Part shown: positions 22,423 through 33,253 of the stretch, in pieces
Layout of the letters: each line of letters opens with the position of its first letter
How positions within the stretch are numbered: the first letter of the stretch is position 1
Source: Lindgomyces ingoldianus
Lineage: Eukaryota; Ascomycota; Dothideomycetes; Pleosporales; Lindgomycetaceae
NCBI RefSeq assembly: GCF_010093535.1
Contig: NW_022985171.1
Location: 1,501,274-1,565,273 of the forward strand
Reading direction: 5' to 3'
DNA length: 64,000 nt
Notes under the pieces: generated by a model
Databases searched by the model: none
What the model saw: the letters and a program-made list of their open reading frames with translations, nothing else
Told to the model about the DNA's origin: nothing
Program-made: the position numbers and the translations under genes

Positions 22423-24522
22423 TTTTGAAGTGGGAAAGTAGGCAGAAGGGAGAAGGGAGAAACACTTTGTACGAGACAAAGGGTGAATTTAAGCAGTGGG
22501 AGGGGTAGGAAAGGCGGTCAAAGGGCGTAATCGACGGCCTCGGCCTGTGAAAACGAAAGATAGTGAAAAATCTATCTGGGTATCTGGAAGGCTCGCGGTC
22601 GCGGAAAAACCACTCGCGACTGTTCTATGCGGAGGCAATGACAGAAACAGAGGAAAGAAAGAGCCCAGAGGCAGGAAAAAGTGAGAGGAGAGTGGGAGGG
22701 AAGAAATCGGGGGGGCGGTAGATTTTTAAAGGCGAACAAAAATTTTGGGTGAATGGCAGGGATGCGAGTAAGCCGGCCGTAGGACGCTAAGATAGCACGG
22801 ACCACCTAGCTTGCCGACTCTTGCCCAACATGCCAAACCTCAGAGCACTCTCGCATCACTTGTGGTCACAATTTCACCCTCGCCTTCGCCGTTGAGTCTT
22901 CTTGTCATAACGCCTCGCTACAGAGCAAGTTTGACGGTAGACCCCCTCACTCGAGTCCTAGAAGAGTTAAGACCATGCAATTTCACTGAGTGAATGACTG
23001 GCGAAACACACAGAGCACGTTGCAAAACCAAATCTATTTGTGGCATTCTGAGATTCGCAAGACGTGCTGACCGCTTTCTCGACACCAATCCCGGGACCAT
23101 TAAATTCGGGGGAGTTTGATTATGCGCACAGCGGTCTCCAGAAACTTGAGCCAATCCCTTGCGCAGAGCACTGCCACGACTGCCTGTTTGGCTTCTGCAA
23201 GCCTTCGAGAATAGCCCGACCTGGGAGATCTCCGGCGCTGCGGACGCCAGCGGAGACTCCAGACTGCACTCCGCTGAAAGTACTTTTCTGACCTGCCGGC
23301 CCTGCCGACGTAGCAGTTCTCGCAAATTTTGCCTCCGGATACTTTCGCTGTGCTTCCAGCCGAAGTATCAGATTTGAAACTAGCACTCTTCGAAATTACA
23401 CAGCCTTTCATCGTCGGTCCCCAAGAGTCAACGCCGAGCTCGCGCTTCGAAGCTTGAAGCCAGCCTGCCCCCGTCAAGGTGCAGCGGTGAGAGCGACTTG
23501 CAGGAAAAGCCATGTCGGCCTGTCCAGCATCCCATCTTTCCTATCGTGGCCTAGCCACATCTCAAATCTTTGCAAGCCGTTCTTCTCCTTGATGTTAGCA
23601 CATATCACGAACAATTAACAGGGTAGATTTAATTTATTTAAACCTCCTGCTGGAATCACGAGAACTTCAACAGGATGCAAAACTAAGTCTTGAATTGCCA
23701 CGGTCATGCTCCACATTCAGTCATACCAAGATAAGATGCAGTAAGCATATTCACTTTAACCTTCGCTTAGCTACCCTTTATCGATACCCCATAGAAAATT
23801 TTATATCACACCAAAACTCGTCGCCAGTCCACTATGGTTTCCTGTGGTCGCCCTCCGCTTCCTTCGTGGCTTTCGCTTCTAAGGCTTTCGCTTCTAAGGC
23901 TTGAGTTTGCGGGCCGACCCTATCAAGTGGCACAGGTCACTTCGCAGCATATACTTCAACCATGCGCTCAGGGCTTTCTCCACAGACTTATCGATATCCC
24001 CCAGATTTCTCTCCACAATGTCAGGGCTCTCCGCAATGCGCTTGTACACATTTGTCTGCTTGGCGGTGTGAGGTGCATCATCAGGGTGCACGCAATGCTG
24101 CGCATGACGGTAGTATCCGCCACCTGCTGGGCAGTACCTGTTTCTCCTAAAAGAGATATCTTTACTAGGAAGTGCCGCTGAATCTGGCTTTGTAGAGGGA
24201 GGAGTTGCATGTAGAGAGATGCGGTTTTAGCTCGATCCGTCGTCTCGCTCCCTCCCTTGCATAGCCTTCTAGGGTATCACTAACGTACTTGACACATACC
24301 TTTGATAAGAGTCGCGCTATTTACCACCTAAACTTTAGAAAATTGTTCGACTTCACAATCCTAACTGCTCTTGCTGTGGACTTAGGTGGCAAGCACATGG
24401 TCAGGCAGGCTTTCCTTGGCCCTCAACACCAGATGCCTACCGCGCAAACAACCCGTGGGCTAAGACAAATAGGAACTAGAATCCTTTGAACTAAACACCA
24501 TCCACTCGAACGACCTCCCGCA
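22423..24522. other. Intergenic region between EF-3 and BMS1
   Basis: About 2.1 kb. The EF-3 promoter side (22430-22800) contains purine-rich sequence. Several overlapping frames of 60-137 codons at 22.8-23.5 kb show no domain, signal peptide or splice structure that I could support. A 15-bp direct duplication (GGCTTTCGCTTCTAA) lies at about 23870-23900. One minus-strand open stretch (23894-24225) is listed separately. The rest holds nothing I can name. Confidence 0.5.
23894..24225 (-). CDS. Possible last exon of an unrecognised gene (low confidence)
   Basis: A minus-strand stretch stays open for about 110 codons and ends in a TAG stop. Near its end it reads like a soluble helical protein with balanced composition (HPDDAPHTAKQTNVYKRIAE..., then DIDKSVEKALSAWLKYML). 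The first ATG in frame is at 24091, and the open part before it could be joined to an upstream exon through an AG acceptor. I recognise no family. It could equally be a chance frame or a decayed gene; the two-base composition gives no help at this length. Confidence 0.2.
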
Positions 24523-27500
24523 CTACTTCTTCCTCTTTCCCCCTCTCCCTCCACCACTCCCATCCCCACCCTCACCCTCACCCTGAAATTTTCTCTTTTT
24601 CCCCTCCCTCCTCCAAAACTCATCCTTCTCCTTCTTCTCCCTCTCTCTCCTCTTCCCCTCGTTCTCCTCTACCTTCCTCTTATACGGCTCCTTCCTCTCC
24701 TCCTGCTTCTTCCTCCTCTTCTCTACCTTCTCATTTCTCAGCGCCATGACCTGATTCATCAACTGCCTGGCCCTTTTCTCCTCCTTCCCAGTAACCACTA
24801 CTGCGCGCTTCTGCAGATACGTCTGCTTCTTTTGTGGTTTCATCGCCGCAACCTGCGACTTAAACGGCAAGTCTGCAGCAAGTTTGCGTGGGACCCGGAG
24901 CGGATTAAAATGTCTCGTTTCACGTTTAATGTTTCTATACGCCGAGTTTGACACCTTTGGCGTTGCGATGCCTTGCTCAAATCGCACTTGACCTGTCAAT
25001 TTCATGCCCTTCCAGCCCGTAGACTCACTGTCGTCACCCTCCCCTGGCTTCTCCAGTAAATTCGTAACTGGATTATAGAATCGGCGCGGTTTAATCGCAT
25101 ACCAAGCCCTCAGAAACACGATATCGCTCATCAAAATCTTATCCTCAAACGTCGCGCGGAAATTCCCTTCGGGTTTACTCAACGCGCGTTTGATCTGACC
25201 TCGGATCCCCGAAACGGTGCGGATACTGGCGCCCTCGAATTTCGCGATTTCAAGGGTGGATTGGAACATATCTTTAATGAAAGCCGTATTTTTGAAGATC
25301 TTGTAGGGGTGGCCGGTGAGTTTGAGTTTCTTTACGATTTCGGTAGATTCGTCGACGTTGAGGACGACGCCGGTCGCAGCAATACGGAACCCGGGGGTCT
25401 TGTTAGAGAGAGATTGCACGCAGCAGAAGCCTGTGTTTGGTGCGATGAGTGGGCCGTAGAAGGTGCCGAAGCAGTGCATGTGCTCGGGTGTGTACTTCAG
25501 CATTCTGTTCCGAGTGCGGGAGTCCGATATGCTGTACATAGGGAGAGTTTGGAATCTTCGCCAGCCGAGAGAGAAGATAAGGGGATCGCTCGACTTCAGT
25601 ATCTTCTTGTGCCAGCGGTGGCGCTTTATGCGGACTTGGACGAACCCGAAACGTTCTTCAGTTGGCGTGAGACCACCAATCAGGATGGGATATCGTGGGT
25701 TAAAGTTTGCGGAGAACTCATATGGCACTTGTTCGAGGATGATACGAGCGTATGTTCCTGCTTTATGGCCTTCGACCCGGGCTCGTGACATCTCGTCCAG
25801 TTGATCGAATTCCGCGCGATTGATGTTGAGTTGCTTCTGGATCATCGCTTTTTGCGCGTCATACCAGTCATCTTCGCCAAACTCTTCCTCTTCCCCAGTT
25901 TCCTTTCTTACTCCGGCCTTATTATTCGCGAAGCCTTCTCTATCCTCCTCCTCAAAGCTGAGTTTGAGCTCCTCTTTCCTTCGAGCATTTCGCAGTCGTT
26001 CTTCTTCTTGAGCCCTAGTGTCGTCAGGCCGAGAGTGCAGCTGTTTTGGGCCGAATGACTCTCCCGTCTCTAAATCCTCGAATTCACCATCCCCGTCATC
26101 CTTACTAAATCCCTCGAAGCTGTCGTCCTCGTCGTCCTCGACGTCTTTATCCATGAAATGGCCACCAACAAAGCGCTTCTTCAATAACTTGATGTTCTCT
26201 TCATTTCCCCACTTTCCCTCCAAAGCGGCATAGTTAAACTTGGACATATAGCGATCCTCGTCACTTGCAACATCCTGCGCTTTCGACCTCTGGAAGAAGT
26301 CATTTTCATCATCATCGAACTCTTCCTCCTCATCTTCCTCTCCTCGCCATTTCCTAATAACTTCGGCCGGTGTTAGCGAAAGATTATACACCATACGGGC
26401 AAGTTCGGTGGTCCTATATGGCCTCTTCTGACCGAGAATCTTCGTAGCATTTTCGCGAAGATTAGATTTCCATCGTAAAGTGCCTTCTCCGTCTTCATCC
26501 TCATCCTGTTCGTCAGAATCGAGATCTTCATCGTTGGGATCTTCGGGTTCTGGATCTTGGCTTGATATGGAGCCAAGATCAGAGTCGCTGTCTGCGAACG
26601 CGACATCTTCCCCAGATGCGTCATTAGCTTCTGAACCTCTCCGCCGTTTGAAAGTATGTTTGTCATTCGTCGCCCCATTTGTCTCCAGATACCCGTCCTC
26701 ATCGTCTCCGTCTTCTTCGCTAGCCGTGTTTTGGTCAAACTCTTCGTCATCGCTGCTAATCCCTTCCAGTTCGGCATCGTCTATTACTTCCCCTCCTGCG
26801 ACTCTCGCTTGCCGATGTGACTTTCTCCCGGAATCTTCATCGTCTTCGGCAATAGTCTTATCAACAAGCTCGCCACCATTGAATAGTCGCATACCAGCAT
26901 CAGCCTCCCCCAGTAATCTCCTCCCACCCTGCAGACTTACCATGAGGTGCTCGCCTAAACCCCGCTCCTGGCCGGAATCCTGGTCTTGGTTGAAAGTTGA
27001 GGTCTTGACATCAATATATACCGCATCCTTGTCAACCAGTACGCCTCCTACATCTGACATGGGCCCAAACAAAATCTTCTGTTTCTCGCCTAACCTCGCT
27101 CGTTTCTTTTTCCCGGTAACCTTTGCCAGTGCTTGTTCTACGTAGGGGGTCGGACATGGATCTGGTAGGGCTTCCGTACTCGAAACACTAAGATCACCAA
27201 CACCCGGTATGTGTACTCGAGACCTTTGAGCCGAGAAGTTCGTCCCCCGCAAATATCCGTACAATGCTATGGTGCGATCGCACTTGGGGTTCTGTTCAAT
27301 TTCTGTCGGCGGCGTGACATCCAAGAATCGATCTGCGAGGCAATAGGGATGCGAATTGCGCCAGACTAAGGGCCTAGGATTCTTCATGACAGACAAGAAC
27401 CTGGAAATATTCAAAACCTCCCTGTCCGGGTATCGGCCATTGACCACGCCAGACAGATAAAAGAGCTTCGCGCCCTGGAAAAGCTCGCTCCAAAATCTAT

Positions 27501-28169
27501 GTTTCAGCCTCTTCTTCTGTAACTTCAGAGTCTCCTGTTTTTTAAACAAATCCAAATGTGTAAGTATACCGAAAACGTTCCCTGGCATACCACTCGCCGA
27601 CAGCAGGTTGAGAAACTCCATAGTCTCCATTTCAAAGCCATAGTTCCCGTCAATCATGAGCAGCACGATGTCCACTACTTTTGCGATATCGATCATGCTC
27701 GCTAGCGAATCGGCCGGGCATTCTATGAACGTCAGGCGCCGTCGCTTAGACGTCACGACTGTAAGAGGACCGGTGGGTGCGGAGAGGGTTTGCTTTGTGT
27801 ATCTTCGAATGAGGGACTTAATCAAAGTGGTTTTACCAACGCCGGGTGGACCAACGACGCCGACAATGATCGGGGGTGCATCTTCAGGGAGGCGGTCGAC
27901 AAGGGGAACGTGCAGGCGTTTTTCTTTGACCTAGACAGTAATTGTAAGACATACATATTTGAGAGCCGATTGGGAGTCCTTACATCGTGAGAACGCGCAG
28001 CCCGCTTCTGAAGTTTTCCCGGTGCCGCGAAGGCAAAAGCTTTCGGGTTGGGACCTCGACTGCAATTAGCGCACGCTCTCCCACCATTTTCGTGATTCCC
28101 CTCACCTCCAGAATGCGGCTTCTTCTCCTTCATCTTCCTATGCGGCCTGTTACTTTGATCGTCGGCCAT
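24523..28169 (-). CDS. BMS1: BMS1, GTPase of 40S ribosome assembly, two exons, 1197 aa
   Basis: Exons 28169-27984 and 27930-24523 with a 53-bp intron; the join gives ...RAARSHD-VKEKRLHVPLVDR, the family N-terminus. BMS1 is the nucleolar GTPase that works with RCL1 at the U3 processome in early small-subunit maturation. Visible: P-loop GPPGVGKTT (residues 89-97), LTFIECP, MIDGNYGFEMET, the THLDLF G4-like motif (about 183-188), an AARP2CN-type region, a very acidic middle (about 390-560, runs of D and E), and the C-terminal half with YSRGHKAGTY-like and RFYNPVTNLL segments, ending in a lysine-rich tail (GGKRKK). Length is close to the yeast protein. The gene is divergent from the I9 inhibitor gene, with about 350 bp between start codons. 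The shorter start at 27825 would remove the P-loop and is wrong. Confidence 0.96.
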
Positions 28170-28520
28170 GGTGGCTGTCCCAGCTGGTTAAATTCGTCGC
28201 AACAGGAGCTTCAAATCCGCGATTTAAAATTTTGAAGCTACTTCTAGGCCAAGACCTTGCCGACAGGAGACATTTCTTATCGATAAGCGATTTAGCCGAG
28301 ACAGGCATGGAGGACGCGCGTGGAGGGGGACGTCATCGTCAGATGCAGATGCCGGTGCAGTGTCGGAACCAAGGCCGTAACCTCTTCGAGATAACATGGT
28401 CCGCGCGTATATAAACCCCTCGTAGGCATCCGCATGACTCGCCCCCCTTACAAAACACACTTCCCTCTCACACTCCATTCAATACTCTGCAACTTCTACC
28501 GAAGACCTTCACAAGCCGCT
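28170..28520. promoter_or_regulatory. Divergent promoter region between BMS1 and the I9 inhibitor gene
   Basis: 351 bp between the two start codons. A TATA box (TATATAAA, 28408-28415) lies 106 bp upstream of the inhibitor ATG and is followed by a C/T-rich, then CAA-rich leader, usual for strong fungal promoters. No TATA box is visible on the BMS1 side. Confidence 0.6.
28408..28415 (+). promoter_or_regulatory. TATA box of the I9 inhibitor gene
   Basis: TATATAAA, 106 bp upstream of the start codon at 28521, in otherwise balanced sequence. Confidence 0.6.
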
Positions 28521-28899
28521 ATGCCAGCCATCAACGTAAGCTCTCCGCTTAGCTAAATTCCCTAAACCTCAAGTAACAACCCTAGGTTACACTCAAATCC
28601 GGAGCCTCAGCTTCTGAGCTAGAGAAGTGCGGGCCCCTGTTAATTGTATGCCAAATGCTGTCCCTGCTAATAGACCAGACAGGGCGAAGAAGCAAGTCAC
28701 AGACCAAGGCGGGAAAATTACGAATGAGTTCACCCTGATTAAGGGATTCACGTACACCTCTCTCCCATCCGAACCAAAGGAGGATGTACGATGCTAATGG
28801 AAGGACTATAGTGCCGAGTTCCCCGCCGACAGACTCCACACGCTCGAGACCAACGACCATTTGACTGTTGAGCCAGACTCTGAAGTAAACACACAATAG
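28521..28899 (+). CDS. PBI2: Proteinase-B-inhibitor-like protein (inhibitor I9 family), four exons, 70 aa
   Basis: A small intron-rich gene that no single open frame shows. Exons 28521-28535 (15 nt), 28586-28626, 28683-28751 and 28812-28899; introns of 50, 56 and 60 bp, each GT...AG with a CTAA-type branch site in the last two. The joined protein starts MPAINVTLKSGASASELEKA, continues through DQGGKITNEFTLIKGFTAEFP and ends EPDSEVNTQ. This is the pattern of the yeast Pbi2 / I9 propeptide-like family: VTLK, QGGKI.HEF.LIKGF..EFP and a short acidic tail. Family members inhibit the vacuolar subtilisin-type protease B and help vacuole fusion in yeast. The second intron has an unusual donor (GTGCGG). 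Normal length for the family. It is the last intact gene before the isochore. Confidence 0.85.
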
Positions 28900-29320
28900 A
28901 TGGGAGATATCAAATAGAGAGTGCACAGGGAAGCGGAACATGGAGTAGATACTTGCATCAAGCATGGCATCAAGCGATGGTGTTGGAAGGGCAATTCTTG
29001 ATATGATTCAATGATATCTTGATCCCTTCAATTGACTCGAGCTCCTTGTGCTGCAACTATTGCATGCCAGCACCCAAGACGGGAAATAACATATGCCTAG
29101 CCCAAGGTATCCTTTCAACATACTTTGGAAGGTTAGCGACTAGGTTGACCGTAGTCTAATGCTGTGAAAAGCAATGCACAAGCAGTGTTATGTAACTCTT
29201 CTGATATCCGTTACCGTCTTAGGTAAGCAGAGTATACAAGGGTATGGTCTAAACTAGGTAGAGGCATCTATTTTACTAACATGTACAAAGTGTAGAACAC
29301 AAGTAAACTAAGTTAAAGAG
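28900..29320. other. Island-to-isochore transition
   Basis: 3' flank of the I9 inhibitor gene. Composition turns AT-rich from about 29150-29250. Two minus-strand frames at 28582-28994 are antisense to the inhibitor exons and are not genes. Confidence 0.6.
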
Positions 29321-30424
29321 TAACATACTTCACAGGCGAGTTGCTCACACACCTAAGTTGCTTACTTTTGCTAAGACCCTACTAAACTACTCTTCTTACA
29401 CTAATGCATTCCCCACAACACTACTTAGACGCGCTAAAAGAATGTTAGATATAGCTTATGCTTTAAGCTTTTAAATAAGACATAAAACTCTTAAAAAAAC
29501 ATGCTACAGCTATATATAAAGTCTTATAAAAGATAATAAATAACTATAGCACTAAATAACCTTTATAAGCTAATTTTACAGCTAAATTATAAAGGCTAAG
29601 TAATAAAAAAAGTAGGTAATTATTAAAACTATACTTAAGTAATATGCGTAAGAAATTTCCTCTTAGATAGCATTTATAGCTAATATAGCTAATTATTTAC
29701 ACACTAAGCATAATCTAGGCTATGTTTACATAAACTAGCCTAGTATGTTTATAAAGCATTATTTAAAGCTTAAAGTAATATTTAAGTATAAGTATAACTA
29801 TAAAAAAGCTTTTTATAAGAGTTTTAAAGTAATTTAAAGTAGGTTTAGCCTTATAAAGAATATTAAAGCTAAGTATAGTATTTAAAATAATAACATGTAT
29901 AACTTTAGTAAAATAGAGTTTATAATTAGCTAAATATTTTTTAACTATACTTATGCTTAAAACTTTACTTTAAGCTTTAAATAACACTTTATAAACATAC
30001 TAGGCTAGTTTATATAAACATAGCCTAGATTATGCTTAGCGTGTAAAAAATTAGCTATATTAGCTATAAATACTATCTAAGAGGAGATTCCTTACGCGTA
30101 TAGCTTAAGTATAGTCTTAATAATTACCTACTTTTTTTTATTACTTAGCTTTTATAATTTAGCTGTAGAATTAGCTTATAAAGGTTATCTAGTACTATAG
30201 TTATTTATTATCTTTTATAAGACTTTATATATAGCTATAGTACATTTCTTTAAAAGTTTTATATTTTATTTAAAAGCTTAGAGTATAAGCTATATCTAAC
30301 ATTCTTTTAGCACATCTAAGTAGTGTTATAGAGAATGCATTAGTATAAAAAGAGTAGTTTAGTAGGGTCTTAGTAAAAGTAAGCAACTTAAGTGTGTGAG
30401 CAACTTGCCTGTGAAGTACGTTAA
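29321..30424. mobile_element. Foldback element, copy A, intact, about 1.1 kb with 0.48-kb inverted arms
   Basis: The left end TAACATACTTCACAGGCGAG is matched by the right end, whose complement reads TAACGTACTTCACAGGCAAG. The complementarity continues inward through the whole arms (about 29321-29806 against 29946-30424), leaving a loop of about 140 bp. Arms differ mostly by transitions. There is no reading frame. Other copies: 1643-10131 (split by two LTR elements) and a partial left arm at about 50098-50243. It behaves like a non-autonomous inverted-repeat element; the target duplication is not clear. Confidence 0.8.
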
Positions 30425-30644
30425 CAAATTAATTAACTTTATTAATAGATTTGTTATGTAGCACTTCGCTTAAATAAGGATTATAGTTTTAACTAGCTAG
30501 AGCATACAAGTATGTATAGCACTAGTTGAGCAGATGCTTTTATTTTACTAGTTGTAGAAATAGTATAACATATAAAGTAAGCTAATACCGTACTTTATAA
30601 GCAAGCTGTGCATATAAGTAAGTTGTAACAATTCGCTTGAATCG
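30425..30644. other. AT-rich spacer with an LTR 5'-end fragment
   Basis: Unclassified sequence containing a short inverted repeat (AACAAAT.../...ATTTGTT, about 30425-30457). From 30624 it reads TGTAACAATTCGCTTGAATC, resembling the first bases of the non-coding LTR family, into which the LTR at 30645 then inserted. Confidence 0.5.
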
Positions 30645-30923
30645 TGTAACGATCCTCATGAATCGTTCCATCTCGGATGGCCCGGAAGGCCCCCGTATCG
30701 GCCCCGACCCCGACCTGGCCCTGACCCCTGCTGTTACCCCTATTCCTTCATGTATTTAGTCGCACCTTGCCCCCGTAGCTAGCTCGGTAGTTTTCTGATA
30801 TCCTCCGTACAAGGCCTATAGGTGTCAATGGCATTCCCAGGTTCTGAGTCCCCACGCACTCCCATATGCCTCTGAGTGGATTCCCACCGCATTCGAACCC
30901 ATTGTCTTGCCTGTGCCGTTACA
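30645..30923 (+). repeat. Solo LTR of the non-coding LTR family, little mutated
   Basis: 279 bp, TGTAACGATCC...GCCGTTACA, flanked by AATCG on both sides (30640-30644 and 30924-30928). GC-rich and nearly free of RIP decay, so it is young or was conserved by recombination. The target sequence itself looks like the 5' end of a member of the same family. Confidence 0.85.
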
Positions 30924-30960
30924 AATCGTTCCATTTAAAGTTACCTAGCGAACCTATATC

Positions 30961-31438
30961 TTGTAACAAGGTAGGCACGGTTAACCACGTGGTCTTCTCT
31001 CGCTTATAGAGGTTTAGGCGAGACTAGAGGCAACCGCTAGTCCTAGTGCTAGCCCTAGTATTATCTATATATATTATCCTATGCAAGAAATACTTAGCTT
31101 AAGTATTTTTATATGTGCCTTTTAGTATAGTAGGAAAAGTTATATAGTATTAATTTTATAAGCAGAGCGTCTACTTTGTTACAAAATACTTAAGCTACTT
31201 AAAGGTTAAGAGTGTAATAAGGTAGGCACTCTGCCTGCCAAGCCGATACTATACAACTTTCCCTACTGTACTAAAAGGTACGCACGAGAATACTTAAGCT
31301 AAGTATTCTCGCATAGTATAATATATATATATAGATAATGCTAGAGCTAGCACTAGCACTAGCAGTTGTGTCTAGTCTAGCCTAAACCTCTATAAGCGAG
31401 AGAAGGCCACGTAGTTAACTGTGCCTACCTTGTTACAA
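30961..31438. mobile_element. Head-to-head pair of 0.22-kb inverted-repeat elements forming a 478-bp palindrome
   Basis: The left end TTGTAACAAGGTAGGCAC is repeated inverted at the right end, and pairing extends along both halves. Each half (30961-31183 and 31213-31438) also starts and ends with versions of TGTAACAAGGTAGGC, so each looks like a complete small inverted-repeat element. The two lie head-to-head around a 29-bp spacer. No coding capacity. Inner direct pairs such as AATACTTAGCTTAAGTATT are themselves palindromic. Confidence 0.7.
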
Positions 31439-31523
31439 AGAGTTTAAGTCTTAGTAATTACTCTAGCTTAAATTATAGCAAAGGCTATAATTAAAGTAGA
31501 GTAGATATATATTCTTAGCCTTA
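31439..31523. other. AT-rich spacer
   Basis: Short unclassified sequence between the palindrome and the next LTR. Confidence 0.5.
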
Positions 31524-31844
31524 TGTCATGAGAATTGTTACATCTCGGGTTGCCCGGAACCTATCCGAAGAGCCCCTGTATCGGTCCCGACCCTGACTCG
31601 ACTCCGACCCTAACCTAGCTCCGACCCTGCCTTGCCTTCTGCTGTTCCCTCTATTCCCCTATTCCTCTAAGTATTTAGTTGCACCTCTCCCCTGTAGCTA
31701 GCTTAATAGTTTTCTAATATCCTTTTATACAAGGCCTATAGGTATTAATAATATTCCTAGGTTATTAAGTCTCTACACACTTTTATATGCATCTAAGTAG
31801 ATTTATACTGCATTTAGATCTATTATCTTGCCTACGCTATTACA
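31524..31844 (+). repeat. 5' LTR of the second non-coding LTR element
   Basis: 321 bp, the longest family member seen, because the C-rich CGACCCTGACT/CGACTCCGACCC stretch is expanded relative to the 279-, 289- and 305-bp copies. Confidence 0.75.
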
Positions 31845-31920
31845 TTATATTAGAAAACTTACATTTGCTAGTAATAGCTTTATTATAATATTACATTAAT
31901 TATTTATTTAACTGTATCTA

Positions 31921-32225
31921 TGTAACGAGTCTCACGAATCGTTCCATCTCGGGCGGCCCAGAACCTCCGGAAGGCCCTCGTATCGGCCCCGACCCTGACT
32001 CAACCTGGCCCCGACTCTGCCCTGACCCCTGCTGTTACCTCTATTCCCTCATGTATTTAGTCGCACCTCTCCCCTGTAGCTAGCTTAGTAGTTTTCTGAT
32101 ATCCTTTGTACAAGGCCTATAGGTGTTAATGGAAATTCCCAGGTTCTAAGTCCCCACGCACTCCCATATGCCTCTGAGTGGATTCCCACCGCATTCGGAC
32201 CCATTGTCTTGCCTGTGCTGTTACA
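31921..32225 (+). repeat. Solo LTR of the non-coding LTR family
   Basis: 305 bp, TGTAACGAGTC...GCTGTTACA, flanked by ATCTA (31916-31920 and 32226-32230). It is little mutated, although it sits in the heavily decayed interior of a relative, so it inserted after that decay. Confidence 0.9.
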
Positions 32226-32638
32226 ATCTAAGTCTAAGAAGTGTTTAATTTAGTTTAAGTTATAATTTTTACACACTATTATATTAAATTATTTAGTTAT
32301 TATAAATAAAATTTTAGAAACTTTTTATTAACTAAAGCCTTTAAGTTTAGAACTTTTTATTCTTTATAATTAAAATTACTTTTAAAAAATTTATAAAGAG
32401 TGCGCTAAGATAGAAATATAAGAACTACTAATAACTTATTAAAATTAGAGATAACTACTAATACCTAACTTTTAACTACTTTTAGACCTTAGTATAAAGT
32501 TTACAACACGCTCTAGCTGCAGCTAAGATAAGATGCCTACTACTAGAGCTAAATAACTACTAACTTTAATAGCTAAACTTTTTTTTATAAAACTTAAAGC
32601 TAAAAACCTACTAGATTTAAAGTTAAACTATAGCAACA

Positions 32639-33253
32639 TGTTACGGTCTACGGTTGGACCAGCGTAACTCCACCAGCAGTGCTCCACAATCTAGCTGAGT
32701 TGGGACAGGGCTCGCTTATCGACCAGTCAGAGGACACGGGGGCAGCGCAGCTGCCCGCAATAACAGAAGAATGCGTCATCTAATAAGAAGGCAGAACGCA
32801 AGTCTTAGAGTAAGCCTTAGCAAGTTTAGCAAGCTTAAAGGAGTTAGCAGCACAGCTAGTATAGCTAAACTTAGGGAACTTGCTTAAGCTTGTCTTAGCG
32901 CACCTAGCACATGTATATAGTTCCTATATTAAATAACTTTTAGAAGGTGTGTTTAATATTTAGTTTATTTTTTATATAGACTAAGTAGCATTTAGCTTTC
33001 TAAAGAGCTGTAATACTATTTATATATCTTGCACTATATATACCTCTAACTCTGTCTATTAGGACTGTTTAACCTGGCCTCCCTACTGCTGCATTAAGGG
33101 CAAACCACAATCTAGTCTCCCTATCCTCCTCTATTAGCCTAATAGCCTGTACGTAGGACTGTACACCCTACTAGTTGGCCCCTACCACCTGTCCTACTTC
33201 CCCCCTAGGAATATCCCTAGACCTAAGTGCTTCCTAAAGCAAGGATTATAACA
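32639..33253 (+). repeat. 5' LTR of the outer Gypsy
   Basis: 615 bp. The first 150 bases are almost unmutated, the rest decayed. It shares the TATATCTTGCACTATATATA core with all LTRs of this lineage in the window. Confidence 0.9.

Noticed and set aside
22811..23513. Several overlapping frames of 60-137 codons on both strands downstream of the EF-3 promoter
   Set aside because: They overlap each other in different frames and none has a recognisable motif; a Cys pair (CENC) in one of them is not enough.
28582..28994. Minus-strand frames of 127 and 62 codons
   Set aside because: Antisense to the four exons of the I9 inhibitor gene, whose spliced product matches a known family end to end.
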